A DNA stretch of 64,000 bases from Ricinus communis (GCF_019578655.1 NC_063260.1:11100501-11164500); one strand, 5' to 3'; positions 26,703 to 39,852 are shown, counted from the first letter of the stretch. The notes: generated by a model from the letters alone, not told the origin. A program made the numbers and translations.

Positions 26703-26990
26703 TCATACAATTGCAGTTAGTCGAGAGTCTTCCTTGACTAGAAGAAATGTGATGCGATGTGAACACTTTTCTTGGTAGTTTACTTTAGTGAAATAAAATT
26801 GAAGAACAACCAACTCTTCACGTTTCTCCTGCAAGGAGTCAAACTCTTCCTTCAAAGCATAGGCTGCTGCTTTTGGTTCAGAAATAAAAAATAAAAATTC
26901 GACCAAGTCAATATCCAAATTGAATTAGCTTTCAATTGCTTTAAAGCTTTGATGTCGGTTTTCTGCTTCAGACAGGGCTTTTAGTTACTG
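26703..26990 (-). pseudogene. possible coding relic with coiled-coil character
   Basis: On the minus strand the stretch encodes EPKAAAYALKEEFDSLQEKR, followed by EELVVLQ. A further in-frame segment upstream, ALSEAENRHQSFKAIES, is separated from it by a stop. The heptad-like, charge-rich composition differs from the surrounding low-complexity frames and suggests a fragment of a coiled-coil protein. I do not recognise the parent gene, and chance is not excluded. Confidence 0.25.
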
Positions 26991-26999
26991 AATAAGAGT

Positions 27000-29740
27000 G
27001 GTGGTTTCTTTCTTTATTTTACTTCTGTACTTACAAATATAATTTACATTTCTAACTTGCTAATTAGTTCTCAGCCACTGGTATATGAGTTGAATGATAA
27101 CTACATCCGGTTTCAAATTTTTAAATCATGTTGGATTAAAATATGAGAATTTGTAAGATAAGAGCTATCCATAGTTTGTTGTTCTCTTTAAAATTAAAAT
27201 AGAAAATGAAAGAATTTACACAGTCAATTTCATTTATAAAATTTTTATTTGTATAGAATGCTATAATTTAAAATTATTTTTTAATATCTTTAAATATTTA
27301 TTGAATAAAAAATTATAAAATGATTTACACAATATTTATCTGGACATTATATTCTTATTAAAATTTATTATCAATAACTTGTTTTAAATTGATCTCATAT
27401 AATTTAATTTTTATATCATAAAATAAATAATTATACAGAAAATAAGCAATTAGCATAAATTGATAAAATTTGTTTATACGAAAAATTAACTTAAAGAATT
27501 TTCTTTATATGGTTTTTAATTTTTTAGTTTCTTTCCTACCAAATATAATTATTTTCTTCCAAAACTTACAGCTGGAAATCTTTTTTATGCTACTTCCAAA
27601 CTTACAGCTTCTTTTTATCGAAAATAATTTTTTTCTTACAAAATTACTGCTCTTACAAAACAAGAAATAAAGTGAATTCACAAAATGAACTTCATTGCAC
27701 CATTTAAACTAAAATAAAAACAGAAAATCAAAGAAAAAAATACATTAATCTAACAAAAGTATCATTGCGATTGCCGAACATAACAACAAAGAAGAAAACG
27801 GGTTTAAATCAAAACATATATTTAATTTTGAACATTCAAATCAAGCTACAATCATAGTTCAGTAACTATGCAGGTACTTTCGAAGCTCATACAGTATATC
27901 AATAGAAAATTTCAATAAAATCTATCAAAATTGAGATAAATATTAAAAAAATTCAATTAAAGTTAAATACTTTTGAAAATAAAAAAATATATGTTTTCTA
28001 TTATTCAAAACAGCAAAAGCAACTACTATATGTGTACTTTTATAGTAAAATATTGAAGAAATATACAATACTATTTTATTTGACTTTTAATTAAATTTTC
28101 CAAAACAGATGCATTAGTGTATTTTTTCAAAATTGTATATTATTATAGGTATATGAACGATATCTTTTTATTATTTTATTAGTATTTTTTGTATTATTCA
28201 CAATAATTTGCATAAAGTATATCAAAATTATCTCTCTAAATCCATATATGTATTAACAAATGATTTTACACATATTAAATTTTAATATAAAAATTTTAAA
28301 TATGCAGTAAAATATATTTCAAATATCTTCATTTGTATCTTTTATATAATTGAGTAATTATTTCATATATTACAACTTTAAGTAAAATAATCATAAATAA
28401 ACAACTAGTAGTATATTAACAATATCTTGTTGATATACTGCAGTTAATTTTATTTAAATTTTTCGTTTAAAAATGTAAGTATTGTTCCAACACAATGGAC
28501 AATGGAATGAAAATATGTACTTTGTTAACTTTAAAGTTTGTGGTGTTCTGATTCCAAAGAATTTAAGCTTCTATTTTGATGAATATTTTGTTAAAGCAAA
28601 TAGCAAACAAAAGATAGGTGAATAAAGTGCATATTCAGTTTAAAGTGAAGGATAAATATCCACCACTAAAGATATAAAATAACTCAGATCTGCAATTCTG
28701 TTTGGAGCAAAGAAAAACAGATTTCACAAATAATCCACTTTGCATTACATTTGTGACTAAGAAAATCAAAAATATAATTTTTGCATCAAGTTCAAGATCA
28801 ACAAATATAGAACTCGCAATTGTTCAAAAATATGCAATTTCAACAGATGAAGGAGAAAGCTTTAGAGAAAATCAAAGATAAAATAAACAAAAAAACTCTT
28901 ATGATTTAGTAGCATATTTCTTGTACATATATATTGTTATATCATATCTTTTAGATAGACTATAAGTATTATTTAGATATCTTGCTACTCAAAATCAAAA
29001 CAAAATTCAAATTAAAAAAAATATTTAATACAGTTACATAGTATATTGATAAATAGAATCTTTATAGTATATAAATAGTAGCTTTTTAAGATCTTTATAT
29101 TTGCAGGTGAAACCATCTAATAACCAAGTTTATGATATGATAGGTAATGGATCAAAATTGAAGAATGATATATCATATGTCATTATGCATCAGCTATCAT
29201 AAAAAAAAATATATAATATGGATCCATATGAATATTGTTCATATTACTACACTAAAGAGGCAATGTCGTCTGCATACGAAAAAAATATTTTTTTCAATTG
29301 AAAACAGAAAACATATGGAATAGACGAGAAGAAGTGAAAGTAAAGTTATTCTACTACCAGACATGAGGTTAAATCTGGTAGATAAAAAAAAAAAAAAAAA
29401 ACTAAAGCACCATGGGAGACTTTGGAGCAAAACAATTGCACAAATTGTAGTCAACTTGGACATAGAGAAAAACATGTAGTAAACAAAAATTAAATAAATA
29501 ATAATTTCTTAGAAAATATAATTTATACGTTATCTCTTTTAAAAAGTAACATTGATGATTAAATCATTTAGTAAGTAATTTTTAGATTTTTTCATACTTT
29601 CTGAATTTTAATTTTAATTTCAAATATATAAATCTAAAGAAAATGGAAATTATATTATTATCATAACTTTCATGTCATTCATGATCCATTTTAAGATATC
29701 TAAAATATGACATATTATTAATAAAAAAAATATATATATA
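27000..29740. other. intergenic AT-rich DNA
   Basis: No protein-coding or RNA feature recognised. The sequence shares recurring short words (GTATAT..., TATCTTTT-type) with the tandem-repeat blocks that follow, so it may be part of the same degraded repeat region. Confidence 0.35.
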
Positions 29741-29743
29741 TAC

Positions 29744-30545
29744 TACATGTATCTTTTGGGTATATTGATCGTATCTATTAATATGCATATGTCTAATACA
29801 AGAAGACTAATATAACTTCTTATTCAATTTACATAATAATATACACTAATGAAAAAAGCTAAGAATTTCATTCTTTCCCTTATTTCTTTAATTTGTTTCA
29901 CAACTTAATTAGGCATAATAACAAAAAAAATTGGTTGAACCTCATCCTTCATTTAATGTTTTCATCCATTTTCTAATTTTCATAATCCTTATATGCATGA
30001 TACCCTCTCTAAATCTATTGGACTTGAATAAATATTTATCCACTTACAATATATCAAGTTAAACAGAGAAAAAGAATAAATTAAAATTATCTTATTGGTA
30101 TATTACGAGTATCTTATAACATATATATAACTACAATAAAAGAAAACTAACATAATTTCTCATTCATTATACATAATAGCCTAGAATAAGAAAAATTGAA
30201 GTTTTTTTTTTTCTTGTTTCTTTATTTCTTTCACAACTTAACTTCATATAATAACAAAAAAACTCTTTAGCTTAAATGATTTATTATTCATTTAATTACT
30301 TCCATTCATTTTCAATTTTCAACATCAATAAATTCATGATATCTTCTCTTGCTAAATTTATTCGACTTGAATAAATATTTATTAATTTACAACATATCAA
30401 GTTAAGAGAGAATAGTATATCAAAAGTATCTTTTAAATATATTACAAATGTCTTTTAAAATATATAACTCTAATAAATGAGAGAAAAATTATATTAAAAT
30501 ATTTCCACAACTTTATCTATGCATAATATGATTAGCCTAGCGGTA
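29744..30545. repeat. ~335-343-bp tandem repeat, two copies plus a truncated third
   Basis: GACTTGAATAAATATTTAT occurs at 30021 and 30364 (343 apart), and CACAACTTAA-type motifs at 29899 and 30232 (333 apart). The intervening order (a T-rich block, CATAATAACAAAAAAA, TTCATTTAAT, CCATTTTC, ATATCAAGTTAA) is the same in both copies. A third CACAACTT occurs near 30506, shorter than expected, so copy three is internally deleted. There is no coding frame. Confidence 0.7.
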
Positions 30546-31259
30546 TATACTAAAAGTATTTTCTGATATCTTAGAATTTTGTTGATAATACATAAACAAA
30601 TATGTAGCAAAATGAATAAAACAAAAAGTATCTATTCAATATCATAATAACATCCTGTCAACAATCAAAATGAATATATTTGTAACAGTATGTGTCATAT
30701 AAATCAAATTCCTAAATAAAAATATATTTTATTATAATAAACTAATTCATAAAAATTAAAATATATTAATCTTTCCTCTTTTTAGATCTTCCAAAATTCT
30801 TTGATTTGATAATTCCACTGACTTCTTTAAACTTTGCATCATTGAAGAGAGTAGCAACATATCAATTATAAAGATCATCAATATTAAATCTCGTACATAC
30901 CAACCTCAAATGTAAAATATCCAGTAAAAATAAAAATAAAAATACAACAATAACTGAAAATAAAAAAATCAAATAATTAAAATTACAAAAATATGAACAA
31001 AAGTTATGAGTAATCATAATCTTTTAAAAGAAAAATATTCTCACTTTGGCATGAAAATACTCCTCTTGCTTTGATAATACATAGTTTTAATACATCACCA
31101 TTATACTTAAATATCCTATTCTAAAACAATAAAAATAAAATAATGTTCAAAAAAATAAAAATAATATAAATTTCAATCGCTTTAACAATATACTGATTTA
31201 TGATATCTTTAAAGTACATAAATAATAACAATTGAATACTTCAACCAAAAAATTGATGG
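30546..31259. other. AT-rich spacer between tandem blocks
   Basis: No gene or clear repeat boundary seen. It contains isolated fragments that look like relics of decayed coding or repeat sequence (for example near 30780-30900), but nothing identifiable. Confidence 0.35.
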
Positions 31260-31990
31260 AAATAGAAAGCATATATAAAAGAATCAAACATTATCTAGTG
31301 ATAATTGCATTTTATACATAAAAATAGAGGTATGATTCAAATAAATATACTATTATAACATATTGTTTTAGTATTGAACAGTATACTTGAAATATTATAA
31401 TTCAATCATATTGACAATATACATATACAATGTCTTTTTAGTATATAAACAGTACTTTTTGATAGAAAATTCCAATTACAATATGGATGAACTATAAAGT
31501 ATTCATAAAGTAATATAAAACTTTATTTGATCATTAACTACATCTTATCCATAAAAATACAGATATGATTCGAACTTAAATACTATTATAATATATATTT
31601 ACAGTATATCAAAAGCATACTTTAAGTATCATATGTTATAGAAAAAAAAAAAAATCAATCATTTCAACGGTATACTCAGCATCAAAGATCGTATAGAATT
31701 CAAGACTTCAACTACAACATAGATGAACTACTGACCAAACATAAAGAAATCAAACCTTATTTAATGACAACTTCTACTTATCCATGAAAATGCATATATA
31801 TAATTCAAATAAATATACTATTATAATAAATATTATTAGTAAGTCAACAGTGTATTTTAAATTTCATGATATATAAGAATTAGAAATAAAATATACTTCA
31901 AATATTTTAATAATATCTTTCAAATATATTTGAAATAAACAAACAATTACTACAAAAGAATACAAACCAAAAATATTAAAAAATACCGAA
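31260..31990. repeat. 233-bp-period tandem repeat, three copies
   Basis: The motif CATAAAAATA(C/G)AG(A/G)TATGATTC, with variants, starts at 31318, 31551 and 31784, exactly 233 bases apart each time. It is preceded each time by an AATCAAAC-TTATNTA(A/G)TGA-like stretch and followed by AATACTATTATAA and a GTATA...CATA stretch. The constant spacing despite base divergence indicates true tandem duplication. There is no coding potential. Confidence 0.75.
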
Positions 31991-32039
31991 AAAATAATAT
32001 AGAAAACCTTCTCATAAATATCTTTTCAATTTTTTTTTT

Positions 32040-32420
32040 TAAATAATACCTTCAAAGCTTAAACAACCGGTTCCTCAATAGAGATTTTACTTTGTTGTTT
32101 AGATTGAGCTTTAGTTGAATCAACAACAATTTTTCTAATGACTACTATCCTCTCTTTCAGATGCCTTAATGGATAATCATCACCAATATTTTTTTTAATA
32201 ATTCAAGAGAATTTTCAGCTGCATGTGCTTTCTTTTTAATTGATTTCTTCTTACTTCTTCATCAACATCATTTTTTTGTTAGATCCAACTTCTATTACTT
32301 CACTAGTAACTTTTTTCTTACCCATTTCAATTTCAACAAAAGCTAGGTTTAACCAAATTTTTCATAATCTGTCAAAGCTGAATTGGTAGAATTATTATCC
32401 ATTAAAATCTCATCATAACT
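32040..32420 (-). pseudogene. degenerate lysine-rich coding-like island, family unknown
   Basis: On the minus strand a start at 32402 gives a 17-residue peptide (MDNNSTNSALTDYEKFG) and then a stop. Further on, after stops and frame changes, an open stretch near 32060-32185 includes DDYPLRHLKERIVVIRKIVV and ends at EEPVV before a stop. Base composition is less AT-rich than the flanks. This looks like the remains of a gene or transposon-borne ORF. I do not recognise the protein. Confidence 0.35.
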
Positions 32421-34600
32421 ACTAATTTTTAAGCAACAGATTGAAAATATTCAAGTTTCAATTTAAAAAAAAAAATTAAAAAAAAAAGGTAAGATTTTAA
32501 TATAAAAGATAGATATATTAAAAAGAAAGAAGAAGAGCAGAAAAGAAAAAAGAGAAAGACCTGCAAAACAAGGTATTTAAATCAACATAAAAAATTATAA
32601 ATAAAAGATAAAGATAAAATTATGGTATAAAAAATTGTTTACACCATATAAATAATAAGAAAACAACCGTATAAAAGAAAAGTTTAAGAAAAATAAGTGG
32701 GCCATGAAATTTCATCTAAAAAAGATCAAACGGCTGGCTATATTATCGATTATCCCATATCTAATGAAAGAACACATACAACAGTTTTACAGGTATTGGA
32801 TTTCTTATGGGTATAATATATTTTGATATATAATGTTTTGGTTCATGTACATTATATAAAAATAAATAAGTTAATTATTTTAAAATGTTATATATTTAAA
32901 AATGTCGATATAGTCGTTATTTATTTACATGTGTGGATTAGTTCTACAAATTAAATAATTAATTAAATTATAATATGTATTAAATCTGAATGATTTACAT
33001 TATAAATTAAATTAATATAAAATATAAAATCTTATTTTTATTTTATAATAATTAAGTATTATGGTTAGTGTCAACGATTCTTATGGCACACTGAAGTAAA
33101 CAATATGTAAGGAATAATTATTTCTATATGCCAAACAGATTATTAACGTATTAGGCACAGTACTTCTAACTGCGTGAGGTCACATTATCCTGCTCAAACT
33201 TTTAATTGTGACCCCACAAAGGATTAAATTTTAACATTTGTTTCTCTAAATTCTAGTTAAAATATTAGCATTTACAAAATAGTTATAGGTGTCACATTCA
33301 GTTGGCCCAATTCTATTCAAAATATGATCTCAAAGCTGGATTTTGACAATTGTGTATTCATCCTCAGAAAGATACACTAAAAGCAGTCTCTTCTCAGTTT
33401 CAAAAAATAAAGATAGAAATCTTTGGGTCTATCCCCTGTTCCTCCCTAATCTACATTAATGATATTCTCTTATTCTCAGAAACGGGTAAGGAACATTATC
33501 AACTCCTGAAATAATTCTTTACTATCATCTAAAAGTACTGAATAATGCTTTTAGAAAAAAAGAATATTATTGGCCAATTACTGTCATTTTTCAATTGAAT
33601 ACTTTACTTAGATTTAATTAAAAAAAAAGTCACTAATAAATGAACTGATTTCACACAGTGAATCCAAATAATAAACTATCTTTTCCAAAGGTACTAAAGA
33701 ATTAAAAAATAATGAAAAGACTATGTTCTATGTCAAATTCACAAGAAAGAAAAGAGAAAATTCACTTTAATTTTATGTGTTCTCGAATTGATACTTTAAG
33801 GCTGCGAAGCTTTTCTTCTTCATTTTTCTTTCATATTTAAGAATGAAAAGTAAATTTAGTTGCAAAAAACTCCAAAATTCAAATTTGGTTTCTATTCCAT
33901 CTTTTAAATAAGAATATGTTTTGTAATATGCTCTCTCTTTCCAGTTTGTATCATTATTCTTTATCCAGAAAAATTCCAGAATCATATCATATTGCCTTTT
34001 AAAACTAGAGCTTAATAAGTCCATTATGGCAGTATCTACATTAATAGTCCACTGCCCACCTCATAGTGAAAAGGGTCAAATAATTCCTAAATGGCAATAA
34101 TGTACTTTTATTCCATGCCCAGTAGAAGGTCAAAAATACACTCTTCACACTAGCAAAACCTCCCTATGTTCTAGCATTCAAGAACAGACAAAGTTGTTGA
34201 TTTTACAAGTCATTCCACCTATCCTGTCATGTAAAAAGATGAAGAAACAAGAAAAAAGAAGAATTTCCCTTTAGGATTTACAAGTCATTCCCTCGCCAAA
34301 GTTCTTTTTGTTTTGAAGTACAGAAAGAGTTTTCCAAATGATAAATGAGACTGCTTCAGATGATAAAAACAAAAGTTGAAGCCAAGCCCACCATTCTTTC
34401 TTGAATGCTTGATGAATGAATATAATTCATGTTTCACTGGAAAAGTACCTACCAAGTATGAAAACGGGAACTACACCAATGTCAAGTGAAAACAAGATGC
34501 ACGTTAAAGACTAAAGCAACACACGCTCAAAAGGTCAATTCCACAAAAGACCAACCCAGAAATATCAATATGCAGGCCATGGTAGCATTACTAAGGACTA
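32421..34600. other. intergenic AT-rich DNA
   Basis: No gene recognised. The open frame at 33773-34024 is low-complexity and gives no family match by eye. The right edge approaches the 3' end of the TPS6 transcript. Confidence 0.4.
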
Positions 34601-35172
34601 TGCAGAAAATGCCTAAATCCTAAAAGAAAACCCACAAAAATAATATACATATAACTGAAACGAACAAGACAGATTATCTGTCTCATTCTTTGTCCTGCCT
34701 TCAGAGCCAAAACTAGCAAACTTGACAACCAAGAACATAGCCAGAAGTGCTCGAGTCTGAAGTAAACAGTCCAGTTTAAAGGAGACATCCGTCATTAACA
34801 TTTGCAAACTCAATGGAGCAAAGAGAGAAGTGATAAGCCCCCAGATGGCTAGATATATCAAACGAAACAAGAAACCAAGAAAATTACATGCTGCCTCCAT
34901 TTGTAGCTTTTCCAAGAATATGAATGTAGAGAAAAATTGCAGTTTAACAAGCTCAGATTCATGGCACAAACATATATTTACATCTTTACTAGAAAGAGAT
35001 CAAACGAACAAAAAAAAAAAAAAAAAGGGTTCCACTTCCACAGCTTCTCTTAAGTAACACCGATAATTTACACATGAAAGAAAATAAGGAAAATAACTAT
35101 GTGGATTACACCGCTCAACCTACATGCTTACACTTGCAAAACAACAAAGAGAGTACCATTTTTAACTCATCA
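34601..35172 (-). other. probable TPS6 3' UTR and downstream flank
   Basis: The ~570 bases beyond the TPS6 stop codon are richer in GC than the DNA further left and include an A-run near 35011-35028 on the plus strand. The overlapping short open frames do not look like proteins. The extent of the UTR is inferred; no polyadenylation site can be fixed. Confidence 0.35.
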
Positions 35173-38100
35173 TTATACTGTTGCCGTTTGTTCTGAAACT
35201 GAAGCCAATCCTTGCATCAACCTAACTATTTCTGCTGTATCATCCAGATAATATTTAGCCTTGCTTGGTTTTTTACCAACAGTACACGCAAACACTTCTG
35301 CTCTAGGAGCAATTGATGGACCTGCTACTGAACTGGTTATTACCTCAAACATATCTTCATCAGATCGGTCATCTCCGATGCATAAAACAAAATCTGGTGA
35401 CATTCCCCTTTCTTGCATGGTGGAAAGCAGGCGTTTGGCAACAAGCCCCTTGCTTACACCCTGCATAAATATAAAGCTCTGTTAAAGCTGTTCGCATTAT
35501 ACTTCAAATCAGCACTTTTCAGACTTGGTTGAATTGAGAGCTCTTCTGATTATGGGGTGGGTTCGCGTGGACCTACTAAAAGTAAGACTGGCAACCTGGT
35601 CAAGTGAGCTAAAACTATACAATATCGCGACATGCTTTTGATTTTCTCCATTCCTTGGCCCAGATTAAATGCAAGAATGCAATCCTTTCCTATTACACTT
35701 TATATGCTTGTCTGATGCAGTAATGAATAATGAACAACTAAATTTCTACAGAGTGATATAAATTGCAATGGTTTCAAACTTTTCAAGGTCTGTATCAGTG
35801 CGATTGTAATACATTACATGATTTGGTAATTCTGTCATTTTTTCCCTTAATTCTAACATTCAGCAATAAAAGAGGATATCTAGAAAAAGTGAGGAAAAAC
35901 AGATATTAAGCTGCCAGAAAGGTAATACTTGCATTCTTAAAGCAGGATCATTGGTAACATGAATCAATCTGAACTTGGTTCAAACAGGCTAACTCAAGCT
36001 GGGTTTTCTTTCCAACTATCATAATGATGATTGCTTTTTATGACCTTTGCTAAAGGATTGTAAATTAATGAATCCAACTAATCCTAGTAGCACCTCCAAT
36101 CAATCTATATATAGATTTAACTGAAATAATCTTAATTAAAATACAACTCGCCATTCGCCAGGAGTTGCAGATTTAACACCGATATTTTAGCAACAAATCC
36201 TCCATATAATATATGGTTGACAGTAGGGAAAATTGAGAACTGCAATACAACATATATAAGAAATGAGTTTTTGATGCAAACCTGAGGTTTAACCTCCACT
36301 GTATTTGGTCCACTCTTGACTGTTACAGGTTCATTAGCCAAGACACTTTCAAGATGATCAAGAAGTTCTTTAGCTTGGCATGAACCAAAGTCTGGATCTG
36401 CATCCTCATAACTCCAGACTAATGCAGTTTCCTTATCCTCAATAGTGGACCCGTCAGTTGTTTCAGTATAAAGCTGCATCACTGGCTCAGCAATCTGCTT
36501 CCAAGTAGTGTCTGTTACAGGCACACATGTTTCCCATTCCGCATCTCGTGTTAGCCTGGAAGCATATGATCATTTCTTGCAAGTTAAACTATGATGAAAC
36601 CAAATAAGAGTGATAAACTTTCAAACTCGGACCAATTTACCTCAGGAAGTAGCCATGCTCTGCAGCTAATCCTAGCTTCTCACACTGAGTAAACCATTCA
36701 GTGAGTGTCTTGCGGCTTCTAGCACTAACAAGAAAAACCATGTTGTTCTCATCTCTGCACAAATTATTTAAGATGTCAACTGACTTAGGAGATGGGCTCT
36801 TATCAATTGAAGCCTGAGGCATTAGAGTGCCATCATAGTCCAGAAGAATTGCTCTAGTCATGGTCCTCCTGTAAGCTGATACAATGTGCTCCATCGAGAG
36901 CTTCCTGAAGTTTGGATCAAGTGCCACAACCCTGAAGCTTAATCCAAATCCAATACCCCAGCATCTCCTCCTTGCATGATCACGACATGTTCTCTCCAAA
37001 TCCTGAAGGAAACTACGTGCCCAATATCCAACATCATGAGTACTGACATATTTGTAATGCTTGTCATGCCGGAGTTGTTTTTCTGGCTCAGCCATCTCCA
37101 AAGCATAGTCCATTGCATCAGCTACTGCATCAATGTTCCAAGGGTTTACTCGAATTGCTCCACTCAAAGATGGAGAGCAGCCAATAAACTCGGAGATAAC
37201 CAACATGCTCTTCTTTGGAGCAGTTGGTTCTAGTCCCAACACCTTATCCAACCGCTCATTACCTTGGCGACTAATTATGTATTCATAAGGTATAAGATTC
37301 ATTCCATCCCTCACAGCAGTGACCAAACAGCACTCAGCAACAACATAATATGCTACTTTTTCATAAAACTTTAGCGGTGCATCAATCAAGACTACAGGAT
37401 CATATCCCGGCATTCCAAATGCTTCATTGATCCGCTTAACAGTGGAGTAAGTCTCAGCCTGCACTTCTTTCACATCTTTTCCTTTACCCCTAGCAGGATT
37501 TGCTATCTGTACTAACACCACCTTGCCTCGCCACTCCGGATGCTGCATAAGCAACTGTTCCATTGCCAGCAGCTTCAAACTTATACCTTTAAATATATCC
37601 ATGTCATCCACCCCCAGCAACATTATCCTACCCTTGTTACAGAACTGTTTAATGAGGTCTGCGACCTTTGCTTCAGTCTCTGGAAGTCTCAAAACCGACT
37701 GAAGCTGACCCATATGTATACCAACGGGTAAAATCTTGATGCTTACAGTCCTACCACAATATTCAAGGCCTATGTATCCCCTCTTGGATTCATATGTGAG
37801 ACCAAGCATTCTACTACAGCAAGATAAGAAATGCCGTGCATAGTCGAAAGTATGGAACCCGATCAAGTCCGAATTTAACAAGGCTCGCAGAAGCTCTTCC
37901 CTAATAGGCAACGTCTTATAGATCTCTGACGAAGGAAATGGACTATGGAGAAAAAACCCAAGTTTCACCCTATTAAACCTCTTCCTAAGGAAAGTTGGAA
38001 GCACCATAAGATGATAATCATGTACCCATACAAAATCATCTTCTGGGTTAATAACCTCCATAATTCTATCAGCAAAAATCTTATTTGCTGACACATAAGC

Positions 38101-38646
38101 TTGCCAGAGTGACCTATTAAACCTACCACCAAGATCTGGTGACAAAGGTAACATATAATGAAACAAAGGCCATAACTGTTGCTTACAAAATCCATGATAA
38201 TACCTGCTAAAAAGATCTGGAGGGATAAATGTAGGCACACATTTGAAAGTCTCCAAGAGTATCTGCGAAACTTCATCTTGTTCATTAGGGTGAATTTCTT
38301 CCCTTAGGCAACCAACATAAATAACCTCAATTTCATCATCACCTAATCCATCTTTCAACTGAAGAAGAAGTGAATTCTCATCCCAAGTAAAAATCCAAGA
38401 CTTATTGCTACCATCTGATTTTCTTTGTGCTCTAATTGGCAACTGGTTTGCTACTATAATTATTCGGTCCTTCTGAATCGAAGCTGATGATGGGTCAGAG
38501 CATACACTCTCTGATGGGTCATCATCTAGGTCGGAGATTATCCCGGCCACAGTCATAATCCGTGGGATTCTCCGGTTCATCCGGCCAAACGATGGAGACT
38601 CACCAGAAGCAAGCTCCAAAAGATTTGAATATGACCTTGACACCAT
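35173..38646 (-). CDS. TPS6: class II trehalose-6-phosphate synthase/phosphatase, TPS6 (3 exons)
   Basis: Exons 36641-38646, 36282-36555 and 35173-35460 join in frame to 856 codons (855 aa; Arabidopsis TPS6 is about 860). The N-terminus MVSRSYSNLLELASG is the class II TPS hallmark and, with the internal sequence, matches TPS6 best. A glycosyltransferase family 20 domain begins at about residue 61 (RIIIVANQLPIRAQ). A HAD-type trehalose phosphatase domain follows, with DYDGT at residues 603-607 and GDDRSDEDM at 789-797, both intact. Class II proteins generally show little or no synthase activity in tests and are regarded as regulatory or sensory in sugar signalling; TPS6 has been linked to cell shape and branching. 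The one large first exon with two short 3' exons is the usual class II gene structure. A likely spliced leader with small upstream ORFs precedes the start. Confidence 0.95.
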
Positions 38647-39470
38647 TTCTTCTTTTTCTTAGTTTTTACAACAAAATCTAGCTAAACAGTAAGAAATTTC
38701 TCATTTAAACAAAGAAAGATAAACCCTTTCCAAAATTTAAGCTAATAAGATCTTGTAAAACCACGAAACTATAAGACCAACTAGCGTAAAACACAAATCA
38801 GAAGATACTCTTTTTCAAGATTTACTTAAACAGAGTCACTAACTATGCTCTAGATGACAAGAAAGGTAGCTGGTCTTTAACTGTGTTAAAAAAACAAAGA
38901 TTTTCAAGTTCAGAACAAGCAAGAGGGAGAGAGAAAATCAAAGGGAGTGCGAAATGAAATTTCAGTGAAGATAGAAATGAATCAACACAAAGAAAGTGAT
39001 AGAACCAAGAAGTTTCTAGCTATCATCAAGATTAATTTTTAATTAAAAAAAAAGAAAAAGGAATGGAATAGATTCAAGATTATAGAGCTAAAGAAAATAT
39101 ACTGCTGCAACAACCAGATATCCCACTAGAGATTGTTACAACACTTTGCACTATTTCCACAATTTTTCTTTTTTCTTTTCCTCAATAAAAGATTGAAGTG
39201 AAAGAAATATATAAAGTGACCAATCAAACATCAATTTAAAAGGAGACCACCCAAAATAATAATCATAAATAAAGAAAAAATCAAGAATAGTTCAAGAAAT
39301 TACCGGGTTACTCTGGAAATAAAATGAAAGCTCCATTTTTTAAAAATTCTAGTCGGGCAGCAGTTTTGATAGTTACCCCGAAAATGAAAATCTAAAAATT
39401 TAGGTACCCTTTCTTGTAGCTCTCTCAGTTCATGTAACCTAAACGAGCAGACTCTGCTACTCTGAGAGAG
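38647..39470 (-). promoter_or_regulatory. TPS6 5' leader with a probable intron
   Basis: Reading leftward, a consensus donor GTAATT at 39302 and a strong pyrimidine-rich acceptor ending AACACAG at 38881 suggest a 5' UTR intron of about 422 bases (38881-39302). The leader exons would then be about 39303-39470 and 38647-38880. A GA/CT-rich tract (39462-39490) lies near the presumed transcription start. No clear TATA box is seen. The intron is predicted from splice motifs only. Confidence 0.5.
38678..38704 (-). other. small upstream ORF in TPS6 leader
   Basis: ATG at 38704 opens an 8-codon frame (MRNFLLFS) ending in TAG, 31 bases before the TPS6 start codon. Two more leader ATGs lie upstream: one at about 39335 (MELSFYFQSNP, then reading across the predicted splice to a stop after about 25 codons) and a two-codon ATG-AAC-TGA near 39431. 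All precede the main ORF, so ribosomes would have to reinitiate or skip them. The ATGs are visible; the regulatory effect is inferred. Confidence 0.5.
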
Positions 39471-39852
39471 AGAAAGAGAGATAGAGGGATAACATATACT
39501 ACAATAAATTGTTTAAAAGAATTGTAACTTAGCTTTCAATTCTTATGATATTCAATCAATTAATATTTTTTTTTTTCTTAAAGGCATTGACAAATATAAT
39601 AATAGAAAAAGATTCAGAAGTTGAAAGAAGTAATAATAGCCGTTGGATGTGAATTAAAAGGTAAGACAGTTGAACGGTAGATAATACAAGGAAGACGAGC
39701 GCAAGAGTGACAGTGAAAGAGTGTTCCTGGTTCTTATCCTTTTGTCCTTTGGTTTGGTGTGTCCGCCACAAGGCATCATGCGGCAAGTATGCGGGTCCCA
39801 CAAAGAGGGTGTATTGTCCGAAAATTAGCTGTCTTCTCATTGTTAGAACCAA

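Noticed and set aside
21000..34600. Search for a CRISPR array or prokaryotic operon structure
   Set aside because: The sequence is plainly plant nuclear DNA. The repeats are hundreds of bases long without short uniform spacers.
34613..34969. 118-codon minus-strand open frame downstream of TPS6
   Set aside because: Falls in the presumed 3' UTR and reads as hydrophobic low-complexity peptide with no homologue I recognise.
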